Shown here one piece after another: positions 43,812 through 53,269 of a stretch of DNA of 64,000 nt. The notes beneath the pieces were generated by a model. That model was not told where the DNA came from and ran no database searches. It saw nothing but the letters and a program-made list of their open reading frames with translations. Origin of the DNA: CBFHMJ01 sp965656875 (lineage in GTDB: Bacteria > Pseudomonadota > Gammaproteobacteria > Enterobacterales > Alteromonadaceae); assembly GCA_965656875.1 (NCBI GenBank), contig CBFHMJ010000010.1:248001-312000 (forward strand). The letters run 5' to 3'. Both the position numbers and the translations under genes were made by a program. The stretch's first letter is position 1. Every line of letters starts with the position of its first letter.

Positions 43812-44428
43812 CTAATATTAGCCATTTATAAGAGTACTGTAACTGTATAAAAAATTACCAAATGCCGCAACGAATCGAAAGCTATAAATTAACATAAAAC
43901 TACATTTTTTAATGTTGTAATTACATTTCAATCGTCAATGACAAGCTAATGAAAATTATAGTCTTTTCTAGCACACTTTGGACATGCGACCAGTTCATCT
44001 ATACATGTTTGTTGCGAGAAAACAATGATTAATCAGCCAAAGAGGAAAGATTAAACATATTTTTAACAGATAAATAAGCTAATTACCTGACCATTAACCT
44101 GTCTTTTTTCAGTAATTACTAATACAGAGTATTGATAACTATCAGATTCATATAGTTTCATCTGAAATTTACTGAAAATAGCGATATTTTTAAGCTTACA
44201 AGCTGAAAATATTACCAGCCAGTCTGAATAATATAAAAGTGTGGACTAAACAAGCGAGAAGTATTTCCGAGAATTCGGATAATAAAGAAGAAAGGAAGCA
44301 TCGGTTCTCACTCTTGAAGTCTGCAACACTACAATAGCTCAAAATTGCCCAATGCTTGTGGTGAAACACTTCCATGTATATCAGTTATCCATCATGCTGG
44401 CAGGCAATACCCGCCAGCATATAAGTGA
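43812..44428. other. 617-base AT-rich intergenic region without a gene
   Basis: Between the cyclase and deaD. No credible reading frame. Minor dyads: TGTAATTACA (43916-43925), TAATTAC/GTAATTA (about 44080-44117). ATGCTGGC (44394-44401) / GCCAGCAT (44413-44420) is a hairpin just beyond the deaD stop without a T-run. The cyclase promoter must lie near 43820-43900. Confidence 0.4.
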
Positions 44429-46213
44429 TTAAGAACGACGATCTCTACGGTGATCACGATCTCTGCGATGATCGCGATCTCTGCGTCCATCACCACCATC
44501 ACGTCGTTTATCTGAACCAGAACGACGATTATCATTACCACCGCGATGATTATCATTACCGCCACGACGAGCAATCGAGATATTAAGCTTACGTCCACGG
44601 ACGGTTACACGCTTAAGATGTGAAAGCACTTCTTCTGGCATGCCTTTTGGTAAATCTACCGTTGAGTGATCGTTGAATAAACGAATACGACCAATATTCG
44701 ACGCATCAATGTTTGCTTCATTTGCAATAGAACCAACAACATCAGATACCTGAAGACCGTGCTCGCGACCCACATCAATACGGAAAGTCGTTTTGCTGGA
44801 ATCATCGCGATCACGACGACCACGACCTTCACGACGACGATCACCACGGTCGCCTCTGTCACCACGATCATCGTTACGAGTGACTACCTGAAGTTCAGGC
44901 ATATCAACCTGTAATGGTGATTCTTGTTGCGCCATGAACAACAATGCTGCTGAAATTTCTTCAAGAGACACATCAAGACGTTGCTGTAATTGCGTACAGA
45001 AGTCGTTATAGAACGAAAGTGGATTGTCATTCATTACTTCAGCAACTTGTGCAGTGAAGTTATCAGCACGACGTTGAGCAATAGCATCAAGGCTTGGAAT
45101 TGGCATTGGCGTCAATTTTTGACGTGTTGCCTTTTCGATCGCGAACAACAAACGTTTTTCACGAGGTGTTGTCAGAAGAATTGCTTTACCTTCACGACCT
45201 GCACGACCAGTACGGCCAATACGGTGAACATATGCTTCAGTATCCAATGGGATATCGTAGTTCACAACAAGGCTAATGCGCTCAACGTCAAGACCACGAG
45301 CCGCAACGTCAGTTGCAACAACCATGTCTAGCTGACCTGATTTTAGGCGACGAATAGTCTGCTCACGGTGAGCCTGATTCATATCGCCATTAAGTGGCGC
45401 TGCAGAATGACCACGCGCTTCCAGCTTCTCAGATAATTCAACGGTCAATGAACGCGTTCGAACGAAAATAATACATGCATCATATTCTTCAGCTTCAAGA
45501 ATACGTGTTAAAGCGTCAAGCTTCTGATTATTACGAAGCATCAGGAATTGCTGATCAATACGCTCAACTGTCGTTGTTTTAGCAGCAATCTTCACTTCTT
45601 CTGGCTCAACCAGATATTCACGAGCAATTTTTGCAATCGGTGCAGGCATTGTTGCTGAGAACATTGCTTTTTGACAGCCATCTTTGGCTGAATCCATGAT
45701 TGATTCAACGTCTTCGATGAACCCCATACGTAGCATTTCATCAGCTTCGTCAAGGATCAACGTTGACAAATCATTCAGTTTTAAAGTGCCACGGTTCAAG
45801 TGATCAAGAATACGGCCCGGCGTACCAACAACAACCTGAACACCGCGCTTAAGATGTTTTAGCTGTTGTGTGTAACTTTGCCCACCGTAGATAGGTAATA
45901 CGTGGAAACCTTTGATATAACGCGCATATGCCTGGAATGCTTCAGCAACCTGAATAGCCAGCTCACGTGTTGGCGTTAACACTAATACTTGAGGTAAACG
46001 TTGGTTCAGGTCTAACTTGTCCAGGATTGGTAGTGCGAATGCACCTGTTTTACCAGTACCTGTTTGTGCCTGACCGATTACATCTTTACCTTGTTGTAAC
46101 AGAGGAATCGTTGCGGATTGGATTGGTGATGGGAATTCATAGCCCAATTCAGTAAGTGATCTGGTTATCTCATCAGACAATCCCAAATCGGAAAACGAAA
46201 CATTATCTGTCAT
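44429..46213 (-). CDS. deaD: DEAD-box RNA helicase DeaD (CsdA)
   Basis: DeaD unwinds RNA during ribosome assembly and mRNA decay, particularly in the cold. 594 residues: Q motif, AQTGTGKTGAF (Walker A, about 49-59), VLTPTRELAIQ, LDEADEMLRMGF, SATMP, and the second core with RGLDVERI and HRIGRTGRAGREG. A DbpA-like RNA-binding domain (about 485-555) and an Arg/Gly/Asp-rich tail with repeated RGGNDN and RRDRDH units follow. AGAGG lies before the ATG, and a hairpin at 46232-46248 lies 18 bases upstream. It is downstream of rluB on the same strand with 193 bases between. Confidence 0.96.
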   Translation of the reverse strand: MTDNVSFSDLGLSDEITRSLTELGYEFPSPIQSATIPLLQQGKDVIGQAQTGTGKTGAFALPILDKLDLNQRLPQVLVLTPTRELAIQVAEAFQAYARYIKGFHVLPIYGGQSYTQQLKHLKRGVQVVVGTPGRILDHLNRGTLKLNDLSTLILDEADEMLRMGFIEDVESIMDSAKDGCQKAMFSATMPAPIAKIAREYLVEPEEVKIAAKTTTVERIDQQFLMLRNNQKLDALTRILEAEEYDACIIFVRTRSLTVELSEKLEARGHSAAPLNGDMNQAHREQTIRRLKSGQLDMVVATDVAARGLDVERISLVVNYDIPLDTEAYVHRIGRTGRAGREGKAILLTTPREKRLLFAIEKATRQKLTPMPIPSLDAIAQRRADNFTAQVAEVMNDNPLSFYNDFCTQLQQRLDVSLEEISAALLFMAQQESPLQVDMPELQVVTRNDDRGDRGDRGDRRREGRGRRDRDDSSKTTFRIDVGREHGLQVSDVVGSIANEANIDASNIGRIRLFNDHSTVDLPKGMPEEVLSHLKRVTVRGRKLNISIARRGGNDNHRGGNDNRRSGSDKRRDGGDGRRDRDHRRDRDHRRDRRS

Positions 46214-46231
46214 TACTTGCCTCTACCCTGT

Positions 46232-46248
46232 ACAGCCACTTTTGCTGT
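46232..46248 (-). promoter_or_regulatory. Hairpin in the deaD 5' leader
   Basis: ACAGC (46232-46236) and GCTGT (46244-46248) form a short stem just upstream of the deaD ribosome site. Whether it affects translation is unknown. Confidence 0.3.
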
Positions 46249-46406
46249 ATCTCAAATCTCAAAATCTCGCCATTCACGGTTAAACAAACTCTTCTGGTTT
46301 AACCTGGCGCCCAGTCAATTAATTGCTGTTAGCCTCATTTCAAACACATCAGATACGTCTTATCAGTGTTTGTTTCTAACAGTTTTTGTCATTGTGAAAA
46401 AGAAAA

Positions 46407-47267
46407 TTACTTCTTCGCCCCTGAATGTTTCAGTCGCTGCTGATGTTTTCGCACCGAACGTCTTATTCTGGCTGTCTGTGTACGCTTGTCTGTTTTACGC
46501 TCCTGAACCGGAACCATTGATTTGGTTTCGACAGGCAAACCGACAAGGCGACGTAGATAATTCACCTGATCCAGCTTCATCTCAGCCCATCCACCCTGAG
46601 GCAGGTGTTTTTCAAGATGGACATCACCAAAGCGAATACGAATCAGACGTGATACCTGAACTTCCTGGGACTCCCATAACCGTCTAACTTCACGGTTACG
46701 CCCTTCAGTAATGACTACGTGGTACCAATGATTTATTCCCTCACCACCGATATTTTTTATTTTGTTGAATTTCGCGAATCCATCTTCCAGTTCCACACCC
46801 TTTCTCAACTTTTGTAAAGTTGACTCCTGAACATCACCGAATACACGTACTGCATATTCACGCTCTACTTCAAAAGAAGGGTGCATTAATCTGTTCGCTA
46901 ACTCTCCATCTGTGGTAAATAACAACAAACCGGATGTATTAATATCCAGTCGGCCAACCACAACCCAACGACCATGTTGCAATGCAGGCAGTCTGTCAAA
47001 CACTGTTCTGCGTCCTTCCGGATCCTTCCGTGTACATAACTCACCTTCAGGTTTGTGATACATCAGTACCCGACAAACACTTTCCGCTTCGTTATCAATT
47101 TTTACCGGATGGCCATCGACTCGAATGGCCTGATGCTGCTCGACACGATCGCCAAGCTTTGCAATTTTTCCATCAACGCTCACCCGTCCTTTCTCAATCA
47201 CCGCTTCCATTTCTCTGCGTGACCCCATTCCTGCTCTGGCAAGAACTTTTTGCAATTTTTCGCTCAT
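46407..47267 (-). CDS. rluB: 23S rRNA pseudouridine 2605 synthase RluB
   Basis: 286 residues: an N-terminal S4 domain (KLQKVLARAGMGSRREMEAVI, in two segments about 4-24) and an RsuA-type synthase with the catalytic aspartate in GRLDINTSGLLLFTTDGELA (about 101-120) and RNREVRRLWESQ. The basic C-terminal tail (RKTDKRTQTARIRR...) is typical of RluB. RluE or RsuA are alternatives, but the position downstream of scpB matches rluB. AGAAGG precedes the ATG. Confidence 0.95.
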   Translation of the reverse strand: MSEKLQKVLARAGMGSRREMEAVIEKGRVSVDGKIAKLGDRVEQHQAIRVDGHPVKIDNEAESVCRVLMYHKPEGELCTRKDPEGRRTVFDRLPALQHGRWVVVGRLDINTSGLLLFTTDGELANRLMHPSFEVEREYAVRVFGDVQESTLQKLRKGVELEDGFAKFNKIKNIGGEGINHWYHVVITEGRNREVRRLWESQEVQVSRLIRIRFGDVHLEKHLPQGGWAEMKLDQVNYLRRLVGLPVETKSMVPVQERKTDKRTQTARIRRSVRKHQQRLKHSGAKK

Positions 47268-47531
47268 GTGAACCTTCTCAGATTGTTATGAAACTTCCCG
47301 TCACAGGCTTAAAGCATTAGCCATTTCGTTGAATCTTATAAATTCATGAAACGAGTAATCCACTAAGTATAGGCGTCATCACATATAATGTAGCCTGATT
47401 GGAAAATCTTGATGAATTAAATTATTTTTTACCTTGATACCTGCTATTTCCAGGTTCAATATTTTTCAATTCTGTATTAGTTTTACTTAAATTTAATGCC
47501 AGATGATCTGATGCCAGAACAACGCTGAGCG

Positions 47532-48125
47532 TTATTCGTCAACCGGATCATGTTGACCCAGCTGAAATTCAGGTAGTTCAGATTCCTGTAATGGCGGTAA
47601 TTCTTCTAACGATTTAATGCCCAGATAATCCAGAAACGTCTTTGTCGTCGCATATAAGGCTGGTTGTCCGGGCACATTTTTACGACCAACAACTTTTATC
47701 CAGTCTCGTTCCATCAACGTCTTAATAATCTGCGAACTCACCGATACACCGCGCACATTCTCGATTTCTCCACGAGTAACCGGCTGCCTGTAGGCAATTA
47801 GCGACAATGTTTCTAATAATGCTCTGGAATATTTAGGTGCTTTTTCCTGTGATAAATAACTTAACCAGTGACTCAATGATTCACAGGACTGAAAACGAAA
47901 ACCTGACGCGACTTCAACCAGACTTATGCCTCGCGGTGCATAATCCAGCACCAGATTCTGTAGTGACTTTTCGACTCGTTTTTTACTCACAGAAAACTCA
48001 CAAAGCACTGTTTCCTGTAATGTTTTTATGGTGAGAGGTTTATCAGAGATAAAAAGAGCAGCTTCAATGATTTGCTTCAGTTGTTCGTCGCTGATCTTTT
48101 TGTTCATTGGATATTTTATAGTCAC
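47532..48125 (-). CDS. scpB: Segregation and condensation protein B
   Basis: ScpB is the winged-helix (kite) partner of the SMC-like condensin with ScpA. 197 residues with IIEAALFISDKPLTIKTL near the start, LLETLSLIAYRQPVTRGEIENVRGVS (central segments) and RKNVPGQPALYATTKTFLDYLG. The longest frame starts at GTG 48125; an ATG at 48107 is an alternative, and neither has a good Shine-Dalgarno. It follows scpA by 30 bases. Which SMC it serves is not visible here, although an E. coli-type MukBEF system is usually not accompanied by ScpAB. Confidence 0.93.
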   Translation of the reverse strand: MTIKYPMNKKISDEQLKQIIEAALFISDKPLTIKTLQETVLCEFSVSKKRVEKSLQNLVLDYAPRGISLVEVASGFRFQSCESLSHWLSYLSQEKAPKYSRALLETLSLIAYRQPVTRGEIENVRGVSVSSQIIKTLMERDWIKVVGRKNVPGQPALYATTKTFLDYLGIKSLEELPPLQESELPEFQLGQHDPVDE

Positions 48126-48155
48126 TCATCGCTGAAAGGCGGCATATTATATAGC

Positions 48156-48998
48156 TTATTCAACCTTTTTAACATAGATTTGTGACCAGGCTTGTGCTTG
48201 TACCAGTTCTATTAAAGATTCCTTGACCAGTTCCAGTATGGCGAGAAAGGTAACGACTACGCCGCTCTTCCCTTCTGTTACGTCGAAGAAAGCGCTGAAT
48301 ACCAGCCGTTCATTTGCGTCATCCAGTATTTCAAGAATTCTGGCCATTCTTGCTCGTGTGGAAAGTACTTCTTTTTTAATTTGATGATGCTCAAATGCTT
48401 TGGCCCGCTCCACAATTTTCTGAAAAGCAAACACCAGATCTTTAATATCCACATCAGGTTGAATGATACGATTACCAATATTCTCTGCTGGCGTGATACT
48501 CACAGAGAAATTATCCCGCTCCATTCTGGGCATTTCATCCAGTTTTACGGCCGCAATCTTGAACGTTTCATACTCTTGTAACCGGCGAATCAACTCAGCT
48601 CTTGGATCATCATCCTCCTGAGTTTCATCCGTTCGCTTTGGCAGTAATAATCGAGATTTAATCTCTGCCAGAATCGCTGCCATAACCAGATATTCCGCAG
48701 CCAGTTCCAGCTTCAAATCCTTCATCAATTCGACATATTCCATGTATTGCAAGGTGATCTGCTGGACGGGCAAATCAACAATATCGAATTTTTGGCGGCG
48801 GATAAGATACAGAAGAAAATCGAGTGGACCTTCAAATGCATCAAGAAAAACTTCCAGTGCATCAGGCGGAATATATAAATCTTCCGGCTTTTCAACAACC
48901 GCCTCACCTCTGACAAAAGCCAGTGGTAAGGGTTGCTGAACTGTAGGTGATTGCTTTTGGATATCGTTATCAATATCCGGATTGCTACTATCAGGCAT
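48156..48998 (-). CDS. scpA: Segregation and condensation protein A
   Basis: ScpA is the kleisin linking the SMC heads with ScpB. 280 residues with FEGPLDFLLYLIRRQKFDIVDLPV (two segments about 53-76), YLVMAAILAEIKSRLLLP (about 103-120) and the C-terminal winged helix FLAILELVKESLIELVQ. Gene order scpA-scpB-rluB-deaD on one strand. The yciO gene lies 37 bases upstream of scpA. Confidence 0.95.
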   Translation of the reverse strand: MPDSSNPDIDNDIQKQSPTVQQPLPLAFVRGEAVVEKPEDLYIPPDALEVFLDAFEGPLDFLLYLIRRQKFDIVDLPVQQITLQYMEYVELMKDLKLELAAEYLVMAAILAEIKSRLLLPKRTDETQEDDDPRAELIRRLQEYETFKIAAVKLDEMPRMERDNFSVSITPAENIGNRIIQPDVDIKDLVFAFQKIVERAKAFEHHQIKKEVLSTRARMARILEILDDANERLVFSAFFDVTEGKSGVVVTFLAILELVKESLIELVQAQAWSQIYVKKVE

Positions 48999-49035
48999 TA
49001 CATTTTAATCAACTGCATAAGAACAATTTTGTCCT

Positions 49036-49656
49036 TTACTCAAACGGTGACGGGTCACCAGTACCCAGCCTGACTATTTCATACGTTTCATCCGACATAT
49101 CAACGATCGTTGTCGGTGATTCCATCAAATAGCCACCGTTAAGAATCAGATCAACCTGATGTTCTAATTTAAAACGAATCTCTTCAGGATCACATTCGGC
49201 TTCATCAGCACCAGGCAATACCAGAGACGTTGACATCACCGGCTCACCTAAAGCTTCCAACAAAGCCAGTGAGATAGTATGTTCCGGCACCCGAATACCT
49301 ATCGTTTTACGTTTGGGGTTAAGCAATCGGCGAGGTACTTCTTTTGTACCTTTAAGGATGAATGTATAAGGACCAGGTGTATTGTTTTTCAGCAATCTGA
49401 ATCCTTGATTATCCAGTCTTGCGTAGGTTGCTAATTCTGACAGGTCTCTGACAATCAATGTGAAATTATGGTCTTGTGAGATTTGGCGTAGTTGGATAAT
49501 TCTGTCCATTGCACTCTTTTTACCAATCAGACAACCGACGGCATAACCTGAGTCGGTCGGGAATACAACCACCCCACCATCTCGAAAAATTTCTACAGCC
49601 TGATTCAGTAAACGTTGTTGCGGGTTATCCGGATGAAGATGGAAAAACTGACTCAT
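49036..49656 (-). CDS. yciO: YciO/Sua5-YrdC-family protein
   Basis: 206 residues with the Sua5/YrdC double-stranded-RNA-binding fold: GGVVVFPTDSGYAVGC (about 28-43), LRQISQDHNFTLIVRDL (about 56-72), TPGPYTFILKGT and IGIRVPEHTISLALLEAL (about 125-142). The family includes TsaC, which makes threonylcarbamoyl-AMP for t6A; the E. coli yciO protein lacks convincing t6A complementation. The gene order yciO-rnm next to the trp operon matches E. coli, supporting yciO rather than tsaC. The substrate is uncertain. Confidence 0.9.
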   Translation of the reverse strand: MSQFFHLHPDNPQQRLLNQAVEIFRDGGVVVFPTDSGYAVGCLIGKKSAMDRIIQLRQISQDHNFTLIVRDLSELATYARLDNQGFRLLKNNTPGPYTFILKGTKEVPRRLLNPKRKTIGIRVPEHTISLALLEALGEPVMSTSLVLPGADEAECDPEEIRFKLEHQVDLILNGGYLMESPTTIVDMSDETYEIVRLGTGDPSPFE

Positions 49657-49821
49657 AAAATAGTCCCCCGGCCAAAAGCGAGAAAAGAAGTTAAAAAAGG
49701 CATACTGAACAATAAGTTAATTATACTTTTCAGATTACAGCAATTTTTTTGCATTACAACGACGATATCTATGCAAATTCGTTCATTCAATGTTCTGCAA
49801 CAATACTACGCCGCACTAACG

Positions 49822-50652
49822 TCAGAACGTATCCCACACCGGTGAGTAACGATCAGCAATAATCAAGTTTTTACCCAGCTCTGTCCACGGCGATGGAAAA
49901 TGAAAATCCGAGCCAACTGAAACCGTCAGGTTGTGCTCCAAACTTAATTGCCCCAAAAAGCTCCGTTCCGCTGGCGACTGCTGACTATTTGCAATTTCCA
50001 TCGCATCACCACCTGCTTGCTTAAAATCCGCCAGTAAACGACGTAAATGTTTATTACCCATTTTATATTTTGCCGGATGCGCCAATACTGCTTTACCGCC
50101 CGCCTGGTGAATCGTCGCGATGACTGATTGATAATCCGGCCATTCCGTTCGAACGAAGCCAATATTTCCTTTTGCTAAAAACTTATCAAATGCCTTATTC
50201 ATCGATGGCACCAAACCTTCATCAACCATCAACCGGGCAAAATGTGTTCGAGTAATTGCTCCCGGGTTCATTCCGGCAGCCAGCTTATCGAATCCCTGTT
50301 TCAAACCAATTCGCTCCAACTTATCACTCATTCGTTGCGCCCGTTCTGCACGTCGTTCAGCCTGACCACTCAGCAAAGTCGTTAGTTCAGATGCCTCACA
50401 ATCGAGATTTAATCCAACGATATGAATTTCTTTATTTTCCCAGGCTGAAGAGATTTCAACGCCTGACACTAAACGAATATCAAGTTGGTTGTCGGTGATA
50501 TATTGAGCAGCAATCGTACAAGCTTCAACCGTATCGTGATCGGTAATAGCAAATAATGAAATATTTCGTACTGTTGCACGTTCTATCAATTCGGCGGGCG
50601 TCAGTTGACCATCCGAGCAGGTTGTATGTGAGTGTAAGTCTACTTTAAACAT
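49822..50652 (-). CDS. rnm: PHP-domain exoribonuclease (RNase AM, formerly TrpH/YciV)
   Basis: 276 residues with the PHP phosphoesterase signature: VDLHSHTTCSDGQLTP (metal ligands, about 4-19), ITDHDTVEAC (about 37-46), GVEISSAWENKEIHIVGL (about 64-81) and SVGSDFHFPSPWTELG near the C-terminus (Asp-His). E. coli Rnm removes 3'-phosphoadenosine phosphate and matures 5' ends of rRNA. The ATG at 50652 is the start; a TTG directly before it is spurious. Divergent from trpE across the trp leader, as in E. coli. Confidence 0.92.
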   Translation of the reverse strand: MFKVDLHSHTTCSDGQLTPAELIERATVRNISLFAITDHDTVEACTIAAQYITDNQLDIRLVSGVEISSAWENKEIHIVGLNLDCEASELTTLLSGQAERRAERAQRMSDKLERIGLKQGFDKLAAGMNPGAITRTHFARLMVDEGLVPSMNKAFDKFLAKGNIGFVRTEWPDYQSVIATIHQAGGKAVLAHPAKYKMGNKHLRRLLADFKQAGGDAMEIANSQQSPAERSFLGQLSLEHNLTVSVGSDFHFPSPWTELGKNLIIADRYSPVWDTF

Positions 50653-50705
50653 CAAGTTTCAGGCTTGTTTTTAATGGCGGCGGATTGTCTCATAAAATTT
50701 AAGTG

Positions 50706-50737
50706 TTGACATCGTTATATAAACAACGTTTTACTAT
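50706..50737 (+). promoter_or_regulatory. Candidate trp promoter
   Basis: TTGACA (50706-50711) is a perfect -35; the best -10 match TACTAT (50732-50737) is 20 bp away, longer than ideal. I found no TrpR operator matching the E. coli palindrome. Confidence 0.5.
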
Positions 50738-50834
50738 AGGGCACTTGCCGAGCTGGTAAGACTTTCTTTTGAAAGCAACGGCAAAAAACGTAGTACAACA
50801 ACTAACCGTATAAACAATAAAACCGGAAAGAATC

Positions 50835-50888
50835 ATGACAACATTTGCAACAACACTTCATACAAAACATTGGTGGTGGCCCGTCTGA
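50835..50888 (+). CDS. trpL: trp operon leader peptide
   Basis: A 17-residue peptide, MTTFATTLHTKHWWWPV, with three consecutive Trp codons (TGG at 50871-50879) and GGAAAG upstream of the ATG. Ribosome stalling at the Trp codons in tryptophan shortage would favour the antiterminator described at 50891-50987. The peptide itself has no function beyond sensing. Confidence 0.93.
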   Translation: MTTFATTLHTKHWWWPV

Positions 50889-50890
50889 CA

Positions 50891-50987
50891 GGGTCTTGTG
50901 TTGCATATGTTTACGCCGTAGTGCGAAGCGCAAATTAACAAAAAATAGCATTCACAAAGCCCGTTTCAACCGAACGGGCTTTTTTTT
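50891..50987 (+). promoter_or_regulatory. trp attenuator (antiterminator and terminator)
   Basis: Segment 2, GGGTCTTGTG (50891-50900), can pair with segment 3, CACAAAGCCC (50953-50962), with one mismatch and one G-T pair: the antiterminator. Segment 3 alternatively joins AGCCCGTT (50958-50965) with AACGGGCT (50973-50980), followed by a T-run to 50987: the terminator. GGCCC just after the Trp codons can pair with GGGTC (segment 1:2), and CAACAC with GTGTTG. This is the classical ribosome-mediated design. Confidence 0.9.
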
Positions 50988-51041
50988 GTCCTGAATTTGT
51001 TGAAGCGGTACATTGATTGCCTGAATAGACGAGATAAAAAG

Positions 51042-52679
51042 ATGATATTCAGTAACATCCGAACCAATCCGGGAGAAGTATCCAGTATTTCTCTTACAAC
51101 AGATTACATCGCCGATCCGCTGAGTCTGTTTACACAACTTAGTCAGGATCGCACCAACAGTCTGTTATTAGAATCTGCAGAGATCGATAGCAAAGATCAT
51201 TTAAAAAGCATCATGGTCATTGATGCAGCCGTCAAAATCGTTTGTCATGGTCGCCAGGTTTCCCTACATGCAATGACACCCAACGGCCTGAGTGTACTGG
51301 CATTTCTTCAGGAAAAACTTCAGCCTCACGCCGCTACCAACCTGACTGACGAATCCCTGATTATTGATTTTCCTCCCTACCCGGCTAATCAAACGGAAGA
51401 AGAGCGTTTAAAGTTTGCTAATGCATTTGAAGTCTTGCGTACTGCAATCAACGAAATCAAAACCTATGGTGACAATCCATTTTCCTTGTTCCTCGGCGGT
51501 GCTTTTGCCTATGACATGATTGGAACATTCGAAGATTTGCCGGACGTGCCAACTGGTTTCAATAACTGTCCGGATTACTGTTTTTATCTCGCAGAAACAC
51601 TGATTCTCATCGACCATCAGGAACAGACAACACAATTGATGGGTAATGTATTTTCCGGTGAGCATGCCATCCAGAACTGTTTTGAAGTTGGTAAACGACT
51701 GGAACTGTTACAACAAGCTTGTGAATCCTTTGTACAACAGCCACCACAACCAGAAATGGTTGCTGATCCTGATGCTGAAAAACCAGACGTATCGGTCAAT
51801 ATCAATGATGAAGCCTATCGTGATCAGGTAATCGCCTTGAAGAAAAACATCGTTGATGGTGATGTATTTCAGGTCGTGCCTTCACGTAGCTTCTTTGTGA
51901 AATGCCCGGACTCAATTGCGGCTTATCGCCAATTGAAAAAACAAAATCCAAGTCCATACATGTTTTACATGAATGACAGTGAATTTGTGTTATTTGGTGC
52001 CTCTCCTGAATCGGCGCTTAAATACGAAGCCAGTTCGCGTCAGGTAGAAGTGTATCCAATTGCCGGAACGCGTCGTCGTGGATTTAAGCCTGATGGGTCG
52101 ATTGACCTGGATTTAGATAGCCGTATTGAACTGGAATTACGGGAAGACACTAAAGAAAAAGCAGAGCATCTAATGCTGGTGGATTTAGCCCGTAATGATA
52201 TTGCCCGCATTTCTAATCCTGGTACCCGATTCGTCAAAGAATTATTGAAAGTCGATCGCTACTCCTATGTGATGCATTTAGTCTCCCGTGTCATCGGTAC
52301 TCTGCGAGACGATTTAGATGCACTGCACGCTTATCAGGCTTGCATGAACATGGGGACGCTGGTTGGTGCGCCAAAAGTAAAAGCGGCTGAAATTCTGCGT
52401 CATGTCGAAACACAACGTCGCGGCAGTTACGGTGGTGCCGTTGGCTATCTGACAGGCAATGGTGACATGGATAGCTGTATTGTCATTCGTTCGGCGCTGG
52501 TGAAAGGCGGTACGGCATGCGTTCAGGCAGGTGCCGGTGTTGTCTTCGATTCTGATCCGCAATCCGAAGCAGATGAAACTCGTAGTAAAGCTCAGGCAGT
52601 TGTTACTGCAATTCAGGCATCTCAGATGCAAAAGCCCGTCTCATTTGCTCAGTCTGGTCAGGAAGGAAATGAATCATGA
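51042..52679 (+). CDS. trpE: Anthranilate synthase component I
   Basis: TrpE converts chorismate to anthranilate using ammonia from TrpG. 545 residues. The feedback-inhibition element LLLESAEIDSKD lies near residue 44; the chorismate-binding C-terminal region has FQVVPSRSFF, FGASPESALKYE, PIAGTRRRG, DLARNDIARIS, GTLVGAPKVKAAEIL and YGGAVGYLTGNGDMDSCIVIR (as separate motifs). The start is ATG 51042; a longer TTG-initiated frame (50997) is not supported. It overlaps trpG by four bases (ATGA). Confidence 0.98.
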   Translation: MIFSNIRTNPGEVSSISLTTDYIADPLSLFTQLSQDRTNSLLLESAEIDSKDHLKSIMVIDAAVKIVCHGRQVSLHAMTPNGLSVLAFLQEKLQPHAATNLTDESLIIDFPPYPANQTEEERLKFANAFEVLRTAINEIKTYGDNPFSLFLGGAFAYDMIGTFEDLPDVPTGFNNCPDYCFYLAETLILIDHQEQTTQLMGNVFSGEHAIQNCFEVGKRLELLQQACESFVQQPPQPEMVADPDAEKPDVSVNINDEAYRDQVIALKKNIVDGDVFQVVPSRSFFVKCPDSIAAYRQLKKQNPSPYMFYMNDSEFVLFGASPESALKYEASSRQVEVYPIAGTRRRGFKPDGSIDLDLDSRIELELREDTKEKAEHLMLVDLARNDIARISNPGTRFVKELLKVDRYSYVMHLVSRVIGTLRDDLDALHAYQACMNMGTLVGAPKVKAAEILRHVETQRRGSYGGAVGYLTGNGDMDSCIVIRSALVKGGTACVQAGAGVVFDSDPQSEADETRSKAQAVVTAIQASQMQKPVSFAQSGQEGNES

Positions 52680-53269
52680 AACCGATTGTATATTTACTGG
52701 ATAACTTCGACTCATTTACCTACAACCTGGTAAACGAACTGGCCATGCTGGATTTTGAACTGGCTATTTATCGTAATAACCTGGATGCACGCTATATCGC
52801 AGACAAAATGGCACAAGAAAACCGCCCGGTACTATTACTTTTATCACCAGGTCCTGGAGCGCCAAAACAAGCGGGTTGTATGGCGGAACTGATTTCATTA
52901 TGCAAAGGTCGATATCCAATTTTAGGAATCTGTCTGGGGCATCAGGCGCTGATTGAAAGCTACGGCGGCACCATCGGTCATGCGGGCGAAACTGTACATG
53001 GTAAAACGTCTGAAATCCTGATGCAGGATCACCCGTTATTCAATGGTTTACCCGAAAAATTTAATGTCGCTCGTTATCACTCACTGATGGCAACTGACGT
53101 CCCTTCAACGGTGGATGTCATTGCAACCGTTGACCATATTCCAATGGCGGTCATCAATGAAGTTGATAAGGTGATCGGTTATCAATTCCACCCTGAATCT
53201 ATCCTTACCACTCACGGTACTCAACTACTCAAACAAAGCATCGACTGGCTTTTAGCGGAGGCAGCATGA
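52676..53269 (+). CDS. trpG: Anthranilate synthase component II (glutamine amidotransferase)
   Basis: TrpG supplies ammonia from glutamine. 197 residues: NFDSFTYNLV (about 9-18), LLSPGPGAPKQAG (about 58-70), the catalytic cysteine in LGICLGHQALIESYGG (about 84-99), and the His-Glu pair in GYQFHPESILTTHG (about 170-183). Separate from trpD here, whereas E. coli has a TrpGD fusion. Overlaps trpE and trpD by ATGA. Confidence 0.97.
   Translation: MKPIVYLLDNFDSFTYNLVNELAMLDFELAIYRNNLDARYIADKMAQENRPVLLLLSPGPGAPKQAGCMAELISLCKGRYPILGICLGHQALIESYGGTIGHAGETVHGKTSEILMQDHPLFNGLPEKFNVARYHSLMATDVPSTVDVIATVDHIPMAVINEVDKVIGYQFHPESILTTHGTQLLKQSIDWLLAEAA

Noticed and set aside
43916..43925. TGTAATTACA palindrome as a HexR-type operator
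   Set aside because: Only ten bases, without the longer consensus, and far from the RpiR gene; chance occurrence in AT-rich DNA is likely.
44392..44598. Hydrophobic open frame overlapping the deaD 3' end
   Set aside because: An off-frame reading of the Arg/Gly/Asp repeat of DeaD; no start signal and no homology.
50700..50760. TrpR operator in the trp promoter
   Set aside because: I looked for the CTAG-containing palindrome of E. coli and found none; only a weak unrelated dyad is present.
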